NCBI GenBank assembly: GCA_021151485.1
Contig: JAGKXB010000005.1
Span: 1 to 64,000 of the forward strand
Length of the DNA stretch: 64,000 nt
Direction of reading: 5' to 3'
Origin: Oxalobacteraceae bacterium
Lineage (GTDB): Bacteria; Pseudomonadota; Gammaproteobacteria; Burkholderiales; Burkholderiaceae_D
Shown here: positions 23,030 to 32,993 of the stretch, piece after piece
Layout of the letters: every line of letters begins with the position of its first letter
Position numbering within the stretch: the first letter of the stretch is position 1
Notes under the pieces: generated by a model
Databases searched by the model: none
The model's input: only the letters and a program-made list of their open reading frames with translations
Told to the model about the DNA's origin: nothing
Position numbers and translations under genes: made by a program

Positions 23030-24445
23030 TTAAGCTGAATAATACATATCAAACTCAACTGGATGCGTAGTCATACGCAAACGTTGAACTTCTTGCATTT
23101 TCAACTCGATGTAAGCATCAATCATGCTATTGCTGAATACACCACCGCGAGTCAAAAATTCTCTGTCATTGTTCAACGCTTCCAATGCTTGATCCAAAGA
23201 AGAACACACTGTTGGGATCAATGCATCTTCTTCTGGTGGCAAGTGGTACAAATCTTTAGAAGCAGCTTCACCTGGATGAATTTTGTTTTGCACGCCATCC
23301 AAACCTGCCATCAACAATGCTGCAAAACACAAATACGGATTCGCCAAAGGATCTGGGAAACGTGTTTCGATGCGACGTGCTTTTGGATTAGGCACGTGTG
23401 GAATACGGATAGATGCCGAACGATTACGTGCAGAATAAGCCAACTTAACTGGTGCTTCGTAACCTGGAACCAAGCGTTTATAGGAATTTGTACCAGGATT
23501 GGTAATCGCATTCAATGCGCGCGCATGTTTGATGATACCGCCGATGTAATACAAAGCGAAATCAGACAAACCGGCATAACCATCACCAGCAAACAAATTC
23601 TTACCATCTTTCCAAATCGATTGATGCACATGCATACCAGAACCGTTGTCACCAACGACTGGTTTAGGCATGAAAGTTGCTGTTTTACCATACGCATGAG
23701 CAACGTTGCAGACCACGTATTTCAAATTCTGCGTCCAGTCAGCACGTTCAACCAAGGTAGAAAAACGGGTACCGATTTCATTTTGACCAGCACCAGCTAC
23801 TTCGTGGTGATGCACTTCAACTGGAATACCCATAGCTTCCAATATCAAACACATTTCAGAGCGCATATCCTGGAAACTATCGACTGGTGGCACGGGGAAA
23901 TACCCCCCCTTAACTGCTGGACGATGAGCAAGATTACCACCTTCGGTCTTAGCACCAGTACTCCATGAAGCTTCGTCGGAATCAATCTTCACAAAGCAAC
24001 CGGACATGTCGGTATTCCACCGCACGCCATCAAAAATGAAGAATTCAGGCTCTGGACCAAAATAAGCGGTGTCACCCAAACCGGAAGATTTCAAATACGC
24101 TTCAGCACGCTTGGCGATGGAGCGTGGATCTCTGTCATAGCCTTTACCATCAGAAGGTTCAACCACGTCACATTGCATGAACAATGTGGTTTCTCCCATA
24201 AAAGGATCAATATTGGCAGTATTAGGATCCGGCATCAGAATCATGTCCGATGCTTCGATACCTTTCCAACCAGCAATGGATGAGCCATCGAATGCGTGAC
24301 CGGATTCAAATTTATCCATATCAAAATGCGAAACAGGAACAGTCACATGCTGCTCTTTACCTCTCGTATCCGCAAAGCGAAAATCAACGAATTTGACTTC
24401 ATTGTCTTTCACCATTTTCAACACTTCTGCTGCCGTAATTGCCAT
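23030..24445 (-). CDS. glnA: Glutamine synthetase, type I
   Basis: Assimilates ammonia into glutamate as a dodecamer. The 471-residue length and sequence fit the GS-I beta type. The N-terminal signature [17 protein letters not shown], the ATP-binding region [16 protein letters not shown] and the glutamate-site region [10 protein letters not shown] are all intact. A tyrosine in [10 protein letters not shown] matches the adenylylation site, so control by GlnE is expected. The gap of ~217 bp to orn should hold the promoter; I looked for a sigma-54 -24/-12 box (TGGCAC-N5-TTGC) there and did not find a convincing one. Confidence 0.98.
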   Translation of the reverse strand: MAITAAEVLKMVKDNEVKFVDFRFADTRGKEQHVTVPVSHFDMDKFESGHAFDGSSIAGWKGIEASDMILMPDPNTANIDPFMGETTLFMQCDVVEPSDGKGYDRDPRSIAKRAEAYLKSSGLGDTAYFGPEPEFFIFDGVRWNTDMSGCFVKIDSDEASWSTGAKTEGGNLAHRPAVKGGYFPVPPVDSFQDMRSEMCLILEAMGIPVEVHHHEVAGAGQNEIGTRFSTLVERADWTQNLKYVVCNVAHAYGKTATFMPKPVVGDNGSGMHVHQSIWKDGKNLFAGDGYAGLSDFALYYIGGIIKHARALNAITNPGTNSYKRLVPGYEAPVKLAYSARNRSASIRIPHVPNPKARRIETRFPDPLANPYLCFAALLMAGLDGVQNKIHPGEAASKDLYHLPPEEDALIPTVCSSLDQALEALNNDREFLTRGGVFSNSMIDAYIELKMQEVQRLRMTTHPVEFDMYYSA

Positions 24446-24662
24446 GTAAATCTCCTATAAGAGAAAAAAAATGATGTTTATGTAGTCTTGTTGTAATTAG
24501 TGCACATATCGAATCGAACGCTTAACTAACTGTCTAATTACCTAATTAATCTAATCAATATACCTAACCCTGTATTTTATCCTTTTTGGACAAAACACAG
24601 TAAACAATACCTTTCAGCCTTTATGCCTACGGCATTAATAACAAAAAACAACCGAAAGTTAA

Positions 24663-25259
24663 TTAAAATTTAAGAAAATGTTCACGGTAATAACGCAACT
24701 CTTCGATGGATTCAATAATGTCAGCGAGCGCCGTATGTTTTTGATGTTTTTTAAAACCACTAGCAATCTCTGGTTTCCAACGTTTGCATAACTCTTTCAG
24801 CGTCGAAACATCCAAATTACGGTAGTGAAAGAACTTCTCCAATTTCGGCATGCTACGCGCCATGAAACGACGATCCTGGCAAATACTATTGCCACACATG
24901 GGAGATTTTCCTGCTTTGACGAAATGTTTTAAAAAAGCAAGAATGGCAGCTTCAGCATCCGCCTCAGTAAGTGTGGAGAATTTCACTCTGTCAATCAAAC
25001 CAGAGCGTCCATGCGTTCCTTTATTCCAGGCATCCATACCATCCAAAATAACATCGGGTTGATGGATAGCAAAAACAGGACCTTCAGCCAGGATATTTAA
25101 ATTCAAATCTGTCACCACAACTGCGACTTCGATAATCCGATCAGTGTCTGGGTTCAAGCCAGTCATTTCCATATCCACCCAAATCAAATTGTATTCATTC
25201 GGACGTACTGGCTCGCCAGATACAGACGTTGGCGCGGTTAATTCTGTCGCTTGTGACAT
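24663..25259 (-). CDS. orn: Oligoribonuclease
   Basis: 3'-5' exoribonuclease that removes short RNA oligonucleotides, including pGpG from c-di-GMP breakdown. DEDDh-family residues are visible: the first D and E in [16 protein letters not shown] (about residues 25-40) and later acidic residues and histidine in [13 protein letters not shown] and [12 protein letters not shown]. Length 198 residues is slightly longer than E. coli because of a ~20-residue N-terminal extension ([17 protein letters not shown]). It is divergent from the M48 protease gene with 60 bp between. Confidence 0.95.
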   Translation of the reverse strand: MSQATELTAPTSVSGEPVRPNEYNLIWVDMEMTGLNPDTDRIIEVAVVVTDLNLNILAEGPVFAIHQPDVILDGMDAWNKGTHGRSGLIDRVKFSTLTEADAEAAILAFLKHFVKAGKSPMCGNSICQDRRFMARSMPKLEKFFHYRNLDVSTLKELCKRWKPEIASGFKKHQKHTALADIIESIEELRYYREHFLKF

Positions 25260-25319
25260 AATTCTTCTTTCATTAAATTAATTGCATTAATCAACCCGTC
25301 ATTTTCTCACAGGCACAGA

Positions 25320-26606
25320 ATGAATTCATCCGCGTTTACCGTTTTGTTTGTCGCTTTTTTATTTCTTAGTCTGGCACTACGTTTTTGGCTAGCTTCGCGT
25401 CAAATACGTCACGTAATGACGCATCGCCACGCTGTACCGGCTGAATTCGCAGAAAAAATCTCGTTGGAAGCACATCAAAAAGCGGCGGATTACACCATTA
25501 CAAAAACAAAATTTGGGCAAATTTTATTACTCGTTAACACTGCTGTATTAGTGGGTTTTACCTTGCTAGGCGGTTTGCAATGGCTATCCAACACATTATT
25601 TGCAATCAGCGGACCTGGCATGTGGTATCAAATCGGCTTGTTGGTCGCCTTTACCTGCATTTCAAGCCTGATTGATTTGCCTTTTGATTACTACAGGCAG
25701 TTTGTACTGGAGGAAAAATTTGGCTTCAATAAAATGCGCCCCGGTTTATTCTTTGCTGACATGATCAAAGGCGCTGTGCTAGGTGCAGTGATCGGCTTGC
25801 CTCTCGTCTGGGTAGTACTGAGTTTGATGGAAAAATCCGGCGATTTATGGTGGTTATATGCCTGGCTAGTGTGGAGTGGATTTCAGCTATTAATGTTGGT
25901 CTTGTATCCGAGCGTCATCGCCCCGCTCTTTAATAAATTTACCCCGTTGGAAGAAGGCGACGTACGTAGCCGAATTGAAGGCTTGATGCAACGCACAGGA
26001 TTTGCATCCAAAGGCTTGTTTGTCATGGATGGTTCAAAACGCAGCGCGCATGGCAATGCCTATTTTTCCGGCTTTGGTGCAGCCAAACGGATTGTGTTTT
26101 TCGATACCTTGTTGTCACGCCTGACCGCGCCAGAAATCGAAGCTGTGCTGGCGCATGAGTTGGGACATTTCAAACACAAACACATCATCAAACGCATCGT
26201 CACCTTGTTTGCGCTGTCACTAGCTTTTCTTGCTTTGCTCGGTTATTTGAAAAACCAGGTCTGGTTTTATAGTGGTTTAGGCATTGATCCACACTTATTG
26301 GCACCAGCCAATGACAATGCCATGGCGCTGATTTTGTTTATGTTGGCATTGCCAGTCTTCACTTTCCCACTTTCACCACTCAGCTCAATCAGCTCACGCA
26401 AGCATGAATTTGAAGCCGATGCGTTTGCCGCTCAGCAAACCAATGCGCAGGATTTGGTATCCGCTTTGGTCAAAATGTATGAAGACAATGCGTCGACCTT
26501 AACGCCTGACCCTCTCCACAGTGCGTTTTATGATTCTCATCCACCTGCGCATATACGGATCGAAAAGCTGCTGCATGCCTCTAAACGATCAACACAATCA
26601 GCTTAA
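25320..26606 (+). CDS. M48-family membrane metalloprotease, Ste24/CAAX-protease-like
   Basis: 428-residue integral membrane protein with an N-terminal membrane segment, several more near residues 75-195 and a membrane pair after the active site. The zinc motif is HELGH (AHELGHFKHKH, about residues 280-290) and a downstream glutamate ligand lies in HEFEADAFA. This matches M48A (Ste24) proteases, which in bacteria are linked to membrane protein quality control rather than prenyl processing. It stops directly at the start of rsgA, with no intergenic bases, so the two are probably co-transcribed; the orn-M48-rsgA cluster is common in Burkholderiales. Confidence 0.92.
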   Translation: MNSSAFTVLFVAFLFLSLALRFWLASRQIRHVMTHRHAVPAEFAEKISLEAHQKAADYTITKTKFGQILLLVNTAVLVGFTLLGGLQWLSNTLFAISGPGMWYQIGLLVAFTCISSLIDLPFDYYRQFVLEEKFGFNKMRPGLFFADMIKGAVLGAVIGLPLVWVVLSLMEKSGDLWWLYAWLVWSGFQLLMLVLYPSVIAPLFNKFTPLEEGDVRSRIEGLMQRTGFASKGLFVMDGSKRSAHGNAYFSGFGAAKRIVFFDTLLSRLTAPEIEAVLAHELGHFKHKHIIKRIVTLFALSLAFLALLGYLKNQVWFYSGLGIDPHLLAPANDNAMALILFMLALPVFTFPLSPLSSISSRKHEFEADAFAAQQTNAQDLVSALVKMYEDNASTLTPDPLHSAFYDSHPPAHIRIEKLLHASKRSTQSA

Positions 26607-27533
26607 GTGAACCGGATGACAACAATCACAGGCACCATCATTGCCGCACACGGGCGCCATTATCTGGCATCCGCAGTGACGGATGCGGGTATGCAGCATT
26701 TGCAATGCGTCACACGCGGTAAGAAAAGCAATGTGGCGGTTGGCGACATCGTGCAGCTCACTTTAACCTCGACCGATCAAGCCGTGATTGAATCGATTGC
26801 TGAACGCAAAACCCTGCTCTATCGCTCGGATCAATACAAATCCAAATTGTTAGCTGCCAATGTCACCCAGCTCTTTATTGTGGTGGCAACTGAACCTGGT
26901 TTTTCTGATGATTTGATTTCACGTGCCTTAGTGGCAGCCGATGCCGCCGGCATCACAGCGCATATTGTGCTGAATAAAACGGACGTCGCTCATTTACTTG
27001 AAAAGACCAGAGAGCGCTTGGCAATGTATGCGGCGCTAGGCTATCCGATTCATGAAGTATCCGCACGTGCGCAACCAGAAGCTGCGTGCGCTACCTTAGC
27101 TCCTTTGTTAGCGGGACAATCAACGATTTTGATCGGACAATCGGGCATGGGAAAATCTTCTTTGATCAATCTTTTAGTGCCGAATGCAGATATTACGACG
27201 CGCGAAATTTCAACTGCCTTGGACACAGGCAAACACACCACGACTTTTACCCGTTTATACCCATATCAATCGGTATCCGAAGCCGATACTGGTACAATCA
27301 TCGATTCGCCCGGATTCCAAGAGTTTGGCTTATATCATTTGTCGGAAGGTATGTTAGAACGCGCTTTTCGGGAATTTTCTCCCCATTTAGGAAGGTGTAA
27401 ATACTATAATTGCCACCACGTGATTGAGCCAGGTTGCGCTATTTTGGCAGCGGTCGAGAAACAGCACATTACTCCCATGCGTCATGCACTGTATACACAA
27501 TTGCTGCATGAATCCTCGCAAACGCTGTATTAA
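26607..27533 (+). CDS. rsgA: Ribosome small subunit-dependent GTPase RsgA
   Basis: Circularly permuted GTPase that aids late 30S maturation. The OB-fold N-terminus is followed by NKTD (G4, about 123-126), then the P-loop GQSGMGKSS (177-185), then DSPGFQEFG, the permuted order typical of RsgA. The C-terminal zinc domain has the Cys/His cluster [17 protein letters not shown]. The frame opens at GTG (26607) directly after the stop of the protease gene; ATG at 26616 is an equally possible start and gives the common N-terminus [14 protein letters not shown]. Neither has a strong ribosome site. Length ~308 residues is normal. Confidence 0.96.
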   Translation: MNRMTTITGTIIAAHGRHYLASAVTDAGMQHLQCVTRGKKSNVAVGDIVQLTLTSTDQAVIESIAERKTLLYRSDQYKSKLLAANVTQLFIVVATEPGFSDDLISRALVAADAAGITAHIVLNKTDVAHLLEKTRERLAMYAALGYPIHEVSARAQPEAACATLAPLLAGQSTILIGQSGMGKSSLINLLVPNADITTREISTALDTGKHTTTFTRLYPYQSVSEADTGTIIDSPGFQEFGLYHLSEGMLERAFREFSPHLGRCKYYNCHHVIEPGCAILAAVEKQHITPMRHALYTQLLHESSQTLY

Positions 27534-27612
27534 AAATAAATAAAATTAATTAAAAATTAATCAATTCAATACAAAATACAATTTACGTTGTTTTTACGTT
27601 TTTTACGTTGCT

Positions 27613-28527
27613 ATGCCAATCAAACATTTTCTGCAATTTTCTGACTTTACATTAGACGAATTTGAATACGTGATTAAACGTACACATTTGATCAAACGTA
27701 AATTCAAAGCCTATGAACCCCACCATCCTTTAATCGATCGCACGCTGGTGATGGTGTTTGAAAAAAATTCCACCCGTACCCGTTTATCGTTTGAAGCAGG
27801 AATGCATCAGCTCGGCGGTGCGGCGATTTATTTAAATACCCGCGACAGTCAGTTGGGACGTGGCGAGCCAGTTGAAGATGCAGCACAAGTTATGTCCCGC
27901 ATGTGCGACATCATCATGGTGCGAACTTTTGGACAAGAAATCATTGAGCGCTTCGCGGCCAATTCGCGCGTGCCCGTCATCAATGGTTTGACCAACGAGC
28001 ATCATCCTTGTCAGGTATTGGCCGACGTATTCACCTTTATCGAGCAACGTGGCTCGATTGCTGGCAAAACCGTGGCTTGGATAGGCGATGCTAACAATAT
28101 GCTGTATTCCTGGTTGCAAGCGGCGCAAGTATTCAATTTTCACCTGAATGTTTCCACACCCAAAGGTTACGAGTTAAATCGTGAGTTGGTCGCAACAGAC
28201 AATGCAAATTACACCTTGTTCCCCAACCCATCCGACGCCTGTGCCGGCGCACATCTGGTGACAACCGATGTCTGGACCAGCATGGGCTACGAAAAAGAAA
28301 ATGCTGCGCGCTTACAAGCGTTTGACGGTTGGATCGTCGACCAGGCCAAAATGCAACGTGCTCAACCTGATGCCTTATTCATGCACTGCCTGCCCGCCCA
28401 TCGTGGCGAAGAAGTAGCAGCAGAGGTCATAGATGGCCCACAATCCATCGTCTGGGAAGAGGCAGAAAATCGTCTGCACGTTCAAAAAGCACTGATGGAA
28501 TATCTGCTGCTAGGACGTATTTCTTAA
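27613..28527 (+). CDS. argF: Ornithine carbamoyltransferase
   Basis: Uses carbamoyl phosphate (from carAB) and ornithine to form citrulline in arginine synthesis. Carbamoyl-phosphate binding STRTRLSFE and ornithine-binding HCLPAHRGEE are intact, as is the NGLTNEHHPCQVLAD segment. Length 304 residues is normal. It is followed 52 bp later by argG on the same strand, so the two probably form an operon covering two successive steps. Confidence 0.97.
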   Translation: MPIKHFLQFSDFTLDEFEYVIKRTHLIKRKFKAYEPHHPLIDRTLVMVFEKNSTRTRLSFEAGMHQLGGAAIYLNTRDSQLGRGEPVEDAAQVMSRMCDIIMVRTFGQEIIERFAANSRVPVINGLTNEHHPCQVLADVFTFIEQRGSIAGKTVAWIGDANNMLYSWLQAAQVFNFHLNVSTPKGYELNRELVATDNANYTLFPNPSDACAGAHLVTTDVWTSMGYEKENAARLQAFDGWIVDQAKMQRAQPDALFMHCLPAHRGEEVAAEVIDGPQSIVWEEAENRLHVQKALMEYLLLGRIS

Positions 28528-28579
28528 TACCAATTACCAATATAAATAATTAAACAATTCATTTCTTAGAAAGACCAAT

Positions 28580-29809
28580 ATGAGCGATGTAAAAAAAGTT
28601 GTTTTGGCGTATTCCGGCGGGCTCGATACTTCTGTGATTTTGAAATGGTTGCAAGATCATTATCAATGTGAAATTGTGACCTTCACCGCTGACCTCGGCC
28701 AAGGTGAAGAGCTGGAACCAGCTCGTGCCAAAGCGCTTAAATTTGGCATCAAACCAGAAAATATTTACATCGACGACGTGCGCGAAGAATTCGTGCGCGA
28801 TTTCGTGTTTCCTATGTTCCGTGCTAACACCGTGTATGAAGGCGAATACTTGCTCGGTACATCGATCGCCCGCCCCTTGATTGCCAAACGTTTGATTGAA
28901 ATTGCACGTGCCACTGGCGCCGATGCCATTTCCCACGGCGCAACCGGCAAAGGCAACGATCAAGTTCGTTTTGAACTCGGCGCTTACGCCTTGATGCCAG
29001 GAGTCAAAATCATCGCTCCGTGGCGCGAATGGGATTTGCTGTCGCGTGAAAAATTATTGAAATATGCAGAAGATGCTGGCATCGAAATCGACATGAAACA
29101 CAAAAACGGTGGTGCGCCGTATTCTATGGACGCCAATCTGTTGCATATCAGCTTCGAAGGCCGTCATTTGGAAAACCCCAGCGCAGAAGCAGAAGAAACC
29201 ATGTGGCGCTGGACTGTCAGCCCAGAAGCGGCGCCCAACGAAGCAGAATACCTCGACATTGAATACGAAAAAGGCGATATCGTGGCCTTGAACGGCAAAC
29301 GCCTCTCACCCGCTAGCGTGTTAACCGAATTAAACCGCTTGGGTGGCAAACACGGCATCGGCCGCCTTGATCTGGTGGAAAACCGCTACGTCGGCATGAA
29401 ATCCCGCGGCTGCTACGAAACCCCAGGCGGCACCATCATGCTACGCGCCCACCGCGCCATCGAATCCATCACTTTGGATCGTGAAGTCGCGCATTTGAAA
29501 GACGATTTGATGCCACGCTACGCTTCCATGATTTACAACGGCTACTGGTGGGCACCAGAACGCGTCGCGCTGCAAACCTTGATTGATCACACACAACAAT
29601 GCGTCAACGGCTGGGTGCGCTTAAAACTGTACAAAGGCAATGTCATCGTCGTAGCCCGCGATTCCAAAACAGACTCGCTGTTCGACATGAACATCGCTAC
29701 TTTCGACGAAGACGGCGGTGCTTACAACCAAGCCGATGCAGGCGGATTCATCAAACTCAACGCCTTGCGCATGCGGATTGCTGCGATTGCACGGGAAAAA
29801 TCCAAGTAA
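28580..29809 (+). CDS. argG: Argininosuccinate synthase
   Basis: Condenses citrulline and aspartate using ATP. The PP-loop YSGGLDTS lies near residues 11-18, and the family stretches [15 protein letters not shown] and MDANLLHIS are present. Length 409 residues corresponds to the common bacterial type (about 400-410). Codon use here is visibly more GC-rich and regular than in flanking genes, as is usual for a well-expressed biosynthetic gene. A REP-like hairpin follows the stop by 10 bp. Confidence 0.97.
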   Translation: MSDVKKVVLAYSGGLDTSVILKWLQDHYQCEIVTFTADLGQGEELEPARAKALKFGIKPENIYIDDVREEFVRDFVFPMFRANTVYEGEYLLGTSIARPLIAKRLIEIARATGADAISHGATGKGNDQVRFELGAYALMPGVKIIAPWREWDLLSREKLLKYAEDAGIEIDMKHKNGGAPYSMDANLLHISFEGRHLENPSAEAEETMWRWTVSPEAAPNEAEYLDIEYEKGDIVALNGKRLSPASVLTELNRLGGKHGIGRLDLVENRYVGMKSRGCYETPGGTIMLRAHRAIESITLDREVAHLKDDLMPRYASMIYNGYWWAPERVALQTLIDHTQQCVNGWVRLKLYKGNVIVVARDSKTDSLFDMNIATFDEDGGAYNQADAGGFIKLNALRMRIAAIAREKSK

Positions 29810-29818
29810 TACTTTTAC

Positions 29819-29909
29819 TCCGTCGCTCCCGCAGTTTTAGGCGGGAATCCAGTGGCGTTGAAACGGCAAAAGTCACTGGGCTCCCGCCTAAAACCGCGGG
29901 AGCGACGGA
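29819..29909. repeat. REP-like palindrome, long two-arm copy
   Basis: Ninety-one base element after argG. The outer arms TCCGTCGCTCCCGC and GCGGGAGCGACGGA pair exactly, and inner segments TTTTAGGCGGGA / TCCCGCCTAAAA and CCAGTG / CACTGG also pair, giving a nearly complete long hairpin. Each half has the core seen at 4652-4694 and 59851-59886. It may also help to end the argFG transcript. Confidence 0.85.
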
Positions 29910-29979
29910 AATTAAAGCAATACATTCTGCTTGACGCGAATAACAGTATTTACGATTCACACACCATTCGAAATCCCCC

Positions 29980-31599
29980 ATGTTGCGACTGAATGAAATC
30001 AAGCTTCCTCTCGACCATCCTGAGGAAGCGATTAAACAAGCGATTCTTGAGAAACTCAACATCACTGAAAGCATGTTGCTTAGTTATTCGGTGTTTCGCC
30101 GTGGCTATGATGCACGCAAGAAGACAGCGATTATTTTCATTTATTCACTGGATGTGGCCACGACTGATGATGCGGGGTTATTGCAACGTTTCCAGCATGA
30201 TCCGCACGTCTTGGCTACGCCTGACATGGAATATCGTTTTGTCGTGCAGGCGTCGCAGCAACCTGCTGCTGCAAAGAAAGCACGGCCAGTTGTCATTGGT
30301 TGCGGTCCTTGCGGTTTGTTTGCTGGCTTGATTTTGGCGCAAATGGGATTTCGTCCGATTATTTTAGAGCGTGGCAAGACTGTACGTGAACGGACTAAAG
30401 ATACGTTTGGTTTGTGGCGTAAAAGGGAGTTACATCCTGAATCAAATGTACAGTTTGGCGAAGGTGGCGCGGGGACGTTTTCTGACGGAAAACTATATAG
30501 CCAAATCAAAGATCCCAAACATTATGGACGTAAAGTATTGACTGAGTTCGTGCAAGCCGGCGCACCGCCGGAAATTTTGTATGTCAGCAAACCCCATATC
30601 GGCACATTCAGGCTCGTCAAAATGGTGGAGCAAATGCGCGCCAGTATTGAGTCCTTGGGCGGTGAATTCCGTTTTGAGCACCGCGTAGATGATATTCAAA
30701 TAGAAGATGGCAAAGTGCGTGGCCTCATCCTGTCGGATGGTTCACGGATTGAAACCGAACATGTGGTACTGGCAGTCGGCCATAGCGCGCGTGACACCTT
30801 TCACATGTTGCATCAACGTGGCGTCCACATCGTCGCCAAGCCATTTTCGATTGGATTCCGAATCGAACATCCGCAATCCTTAATCGATCGTTGCCGTTTT
30901 GGCCCCAATGCAGGCAATCCTTTACTAGGCGCCGCGGATTACAAACTGGTACATCACTGCAGCAATGGGCGTTCGGTCTATAGTTTTTGCATGTGCCCAG
31001 GCGGCACGGTGGTGGCGGCGGCTTCAGAACCTGGTCGTCTGGTGACGAATGGGATGAGCCAATACTCACGCAACGAGCGCAATGCCAATAGCGCCATCGT
31101 AGTCGGCATTACGCCAGCTGATTATCCTGACTATCCAAGCAATCCTTTAGCTGGCATTAACTTCCAAAGGCATTGGGAAGAACGTGCTTTTGTACTAGGC
31201 GGCAGCAATTACAACGCGCCTGGGCAACTGGTGGGTGACTTCTTGGCCAATCAACCTTCCACCACCTTAGGTTCTGTCATTCCCTCCTACAAACCTGGCG
31301 TGCAATTAGGCGACCTCAGCACCAGCTTGCCGGATTATGCGATTACAGCCATACGTGAAGCCCTGCCCGCTTTTGGCAAACAAATCAAAGGTTTTGACGT
31401 TCGTGATGCGATGTTGACAGGGGTAGAAACACGCACCTCCTCCCCCATCTGCATACAACGCAACGAACATTACCAAAGCGTGAACACCCAAGGCTTATTT
31501 CCCGCTGGCGAAGGTGCCGGTTACGCCGGTGGCATTCTCTCCGCTGCGATTGATGGCATTAAAGTGGCGGAGGCAGTGGCGTTGAGTTTGGTTGCTTGA
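29980..31599 (+). CDS. FAD-dependent dehydrogenase (COG2509-type)
   Basis: 539-residue flavoprotein. After an N-terminal ~95-residue alpha/beta domain comes the dinucleotide fold VVIGCGPCGLFAGLILAQMG (GCGPCG at 107-112), then the conserved GEGGAGTFSDGKLYS region and, near the C-terminus, FPAGEGAGYAGGILSAAIDG that closes the FAD site. This matches the uncharacterised FAD-dependent dehydrogenase family (YtfP/HI0933-related). The substrate is unknown. A single transcription unit between argG and the CorC-type gene is likely. Confidence 0.85.
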   Translation: MLRLNEIKLPLDHPEEAIKQAILEKLNITESMLLSYSVFRRGYDARKKTAIIFIYSLDVATTDDAGLLQRFQHDPHVLATPDMEYRFVVQASQQPAAAKKARPVVIGCGPCGLFAGLILAQMGFRPIILERGKTVRERTKDTFGLWRKRELHPESNVQFGEGGAGTFSDGKLYSQIKDPKHYGRKVLTEFVQAGAPPEILYVSKPHIGTFRLVKMVEQMRASIESLGGEFRFEHRVDDIQIEDGKVRGLILSDGSRIETEHVVLAVGHSARDTFHMLHQRGVHIVAKPFSIGFRIEHPQSLIDRCRFGPNAGNPLLGAADYKLVHHCSNGRSVYSFCMCPGGTVVAAASEPGRLVTNGMSQYSRNERNANSAIVVGITPADYPDYPSNPLAGINFQRHWEERAFVLGGSNYNAPGQLVGDFLANQPSTTLGSVIPSYKPGVQLGDLSTSLPDYAITAIREALPAFGKQIKGFDVRDAMLTGVETRTSSPICIQRNEHYQSVNTQGLFPAGEGAGYAGGILSAAIDGIKVAEAVALSLVA

Positions 31600-31667
31600 A
31601 CCGCCCCACCCTCAATAAAAACAAGACCTGATGTATAGTGACAGGCTGTTCAACAACTAGCTTCTAT

Positions 31668-32993
31668 ATGGAAAGCATTCTTTTAATGATCGTTGCCATA
31701 GCGCTCGTCGCGCTAAATGGTTTTTTCGTGGCAGCAGAATTTAGTCTTGTTAAATTACGACCAACGCGCATTCGTGCAATTGCTAAAAAACATGGTTTGC
31801 TGGGGCGTATTCTCACTAAAGTACATGGCCAACTGGATGCTTATTTATCTGCTTGCCAACTCGGTATTACCTTAGCTTCGCTTGGTTTGGGCTGGATTGG
31901 TGAGCCTGCATTTGCTAATTTGCTTTCGCCTTTGTTTCACCTAACTGGCATCACGAATCAAGAAATTATCCATAGCATTTCATTTGCTTTCGCCTTTTTT
32001 GTCATTTCGTTTCTGCATATCGTGGTTGGGGAATTGGCGCCAAAATCGATGGCGATTCGCAATCCGGACAAAATTGGCTTGTGGAGCGCATTGCCACTTT
32101 ATGGTTTTTATTGGTTGATGTATCCAGCAATCTGGATGCTGAATGCCAGCGCCAACTGGGTATTACGATTGGCAGGCCTAGATAACACAGGACATATGCA
32201 GGATAGCCATTATTCTGCGGAAGAACTCAAGCTGATTCTGCGTACCAGTCGCCCTGACGGCAAGTTCACGCATGACGAATGGAATGTGCTGGCGCAAATT
32301 CTGGATTTCAGCAAACTACAAGTGTCCGATTGTATGCGTCCGATTCATGAGCTGGTATTTTTGCAGAAAAACAAATCCTGGCAAGACAACATGGACATCA
32401 TTGCCGCCAATCGATTCAGCCGTTACCCTTACTTTGATGCAGAACACAAAGTAATGGGAATGATTCATCTCAAAGATTTATTTTTAGCACAACAAGAAGG
32501 TAAATCCATTGCCAATCTGGATGAGTATTTACGCCCAATACAACACGTGACACCACATCTGTCTGCTTTGGAGCTGTTCCGCCGCTCCCGCAAAGGCGCA
32601 CCACATTTCATCATGGTGACAGAACCAGGAAACAGCGTGCAGGGATTTCTAACACTGGATAACTTGCTCAGCGCGTTGGTGGGAGAAATTTCTGATGAAT
32701 TCCGTCAAAGTGACAATGAATGGACACGTCTCAACGATGGTAGTTTGATAGGCAAAGGCAGCATGCCTATTTTTACGCTAGAACGTATTTTAGGTATCGA
32801 TATTGAAAACGAAAAGTTCAATCTGGAAGACGCCGAATCCGTAGGTGGACTGATTATGGAGAAACTAGGAGATATTCCCAAAGAGGGGCAACGCATCATT
32901 TTTGAACAATTCGATATTTTGATCAAACAAATGCATGGGCCACGTATTGCATTAGTGCAAGTATTTCCTAAAGAGTTAGCTGCAAAGATGTGA
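31668..32993 (+). CDS. CNNM/CBS-domain membrane protein, hemolysin C / CorC family
   Basis: 441 residues from the chosen start. The N-terminal DUF21/CNNM membrane domain has about four helices (first MESILLMIVAIALVALNGFF; LGLGWIGEPAF is conserved). A CBS pair lies at about 220-340 and a CorC_HlyC domain at the C-terminus (about 350-440). The family is linked to Mg/Co efflux. The frame opens earlier at GTG 31638, but ATG 31668 begins the membrane segment and fits the family. The 3' end overlaps nnr by 18 bp tail to tail. A decayed copy of its last ~45 codons lies at 36491-36630. Confidence 0.9.
   Translation: MESILLMIVAIALVALNGFFVAAEFSLVKLRPTRIRAIAKKHGLLGRILTKVHGQLDAYLSACQLGITLASLGLGWIGEPAFANLLSPLFHLTGITNQEIIHSISFAFAFFVISFLHIVVGELAPKSMAIRNPDKIGLWSALPLYGFYWLMYPAIWMLNASANWVLRLAGLDNTGHMQDSHYSAEELKLILRTSRPDGKFTHDEWNVLAQILDFSKLQVSDCMRPIHELVFLQKNKSWQDNMDIIAANRFSRYPYFDAEHKVMGMIHLKDLFLAQQEGKSIANLDEYLRPIQHVTPHLSALELFRRSRKGAPHFIMVTEPGNSVQGFLTLDNLLSALVGEISDEFRQSDNEWTRLNDGSLIGKGSMPIFTLERILGIDIENEKFNLEDAESVGGLIMEKLGDIPKEGQRIIFEQFDILIKQMHGPRIALVQVFPKELAAKM

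Noticed and set aside
23063..23968. 301-codon frame on the plus strand inside glnA
   Set aside because: It is the antisense of glnA; the sequence is rich in W, C and H as expected of a shadow frame.
24446..24662. Possible sigma-54 promoter of glnA
   Set aside because: No TGGCAC-N5-TTGC pattern or close variant was found; the region is AT-rich without a clear -24/-12.
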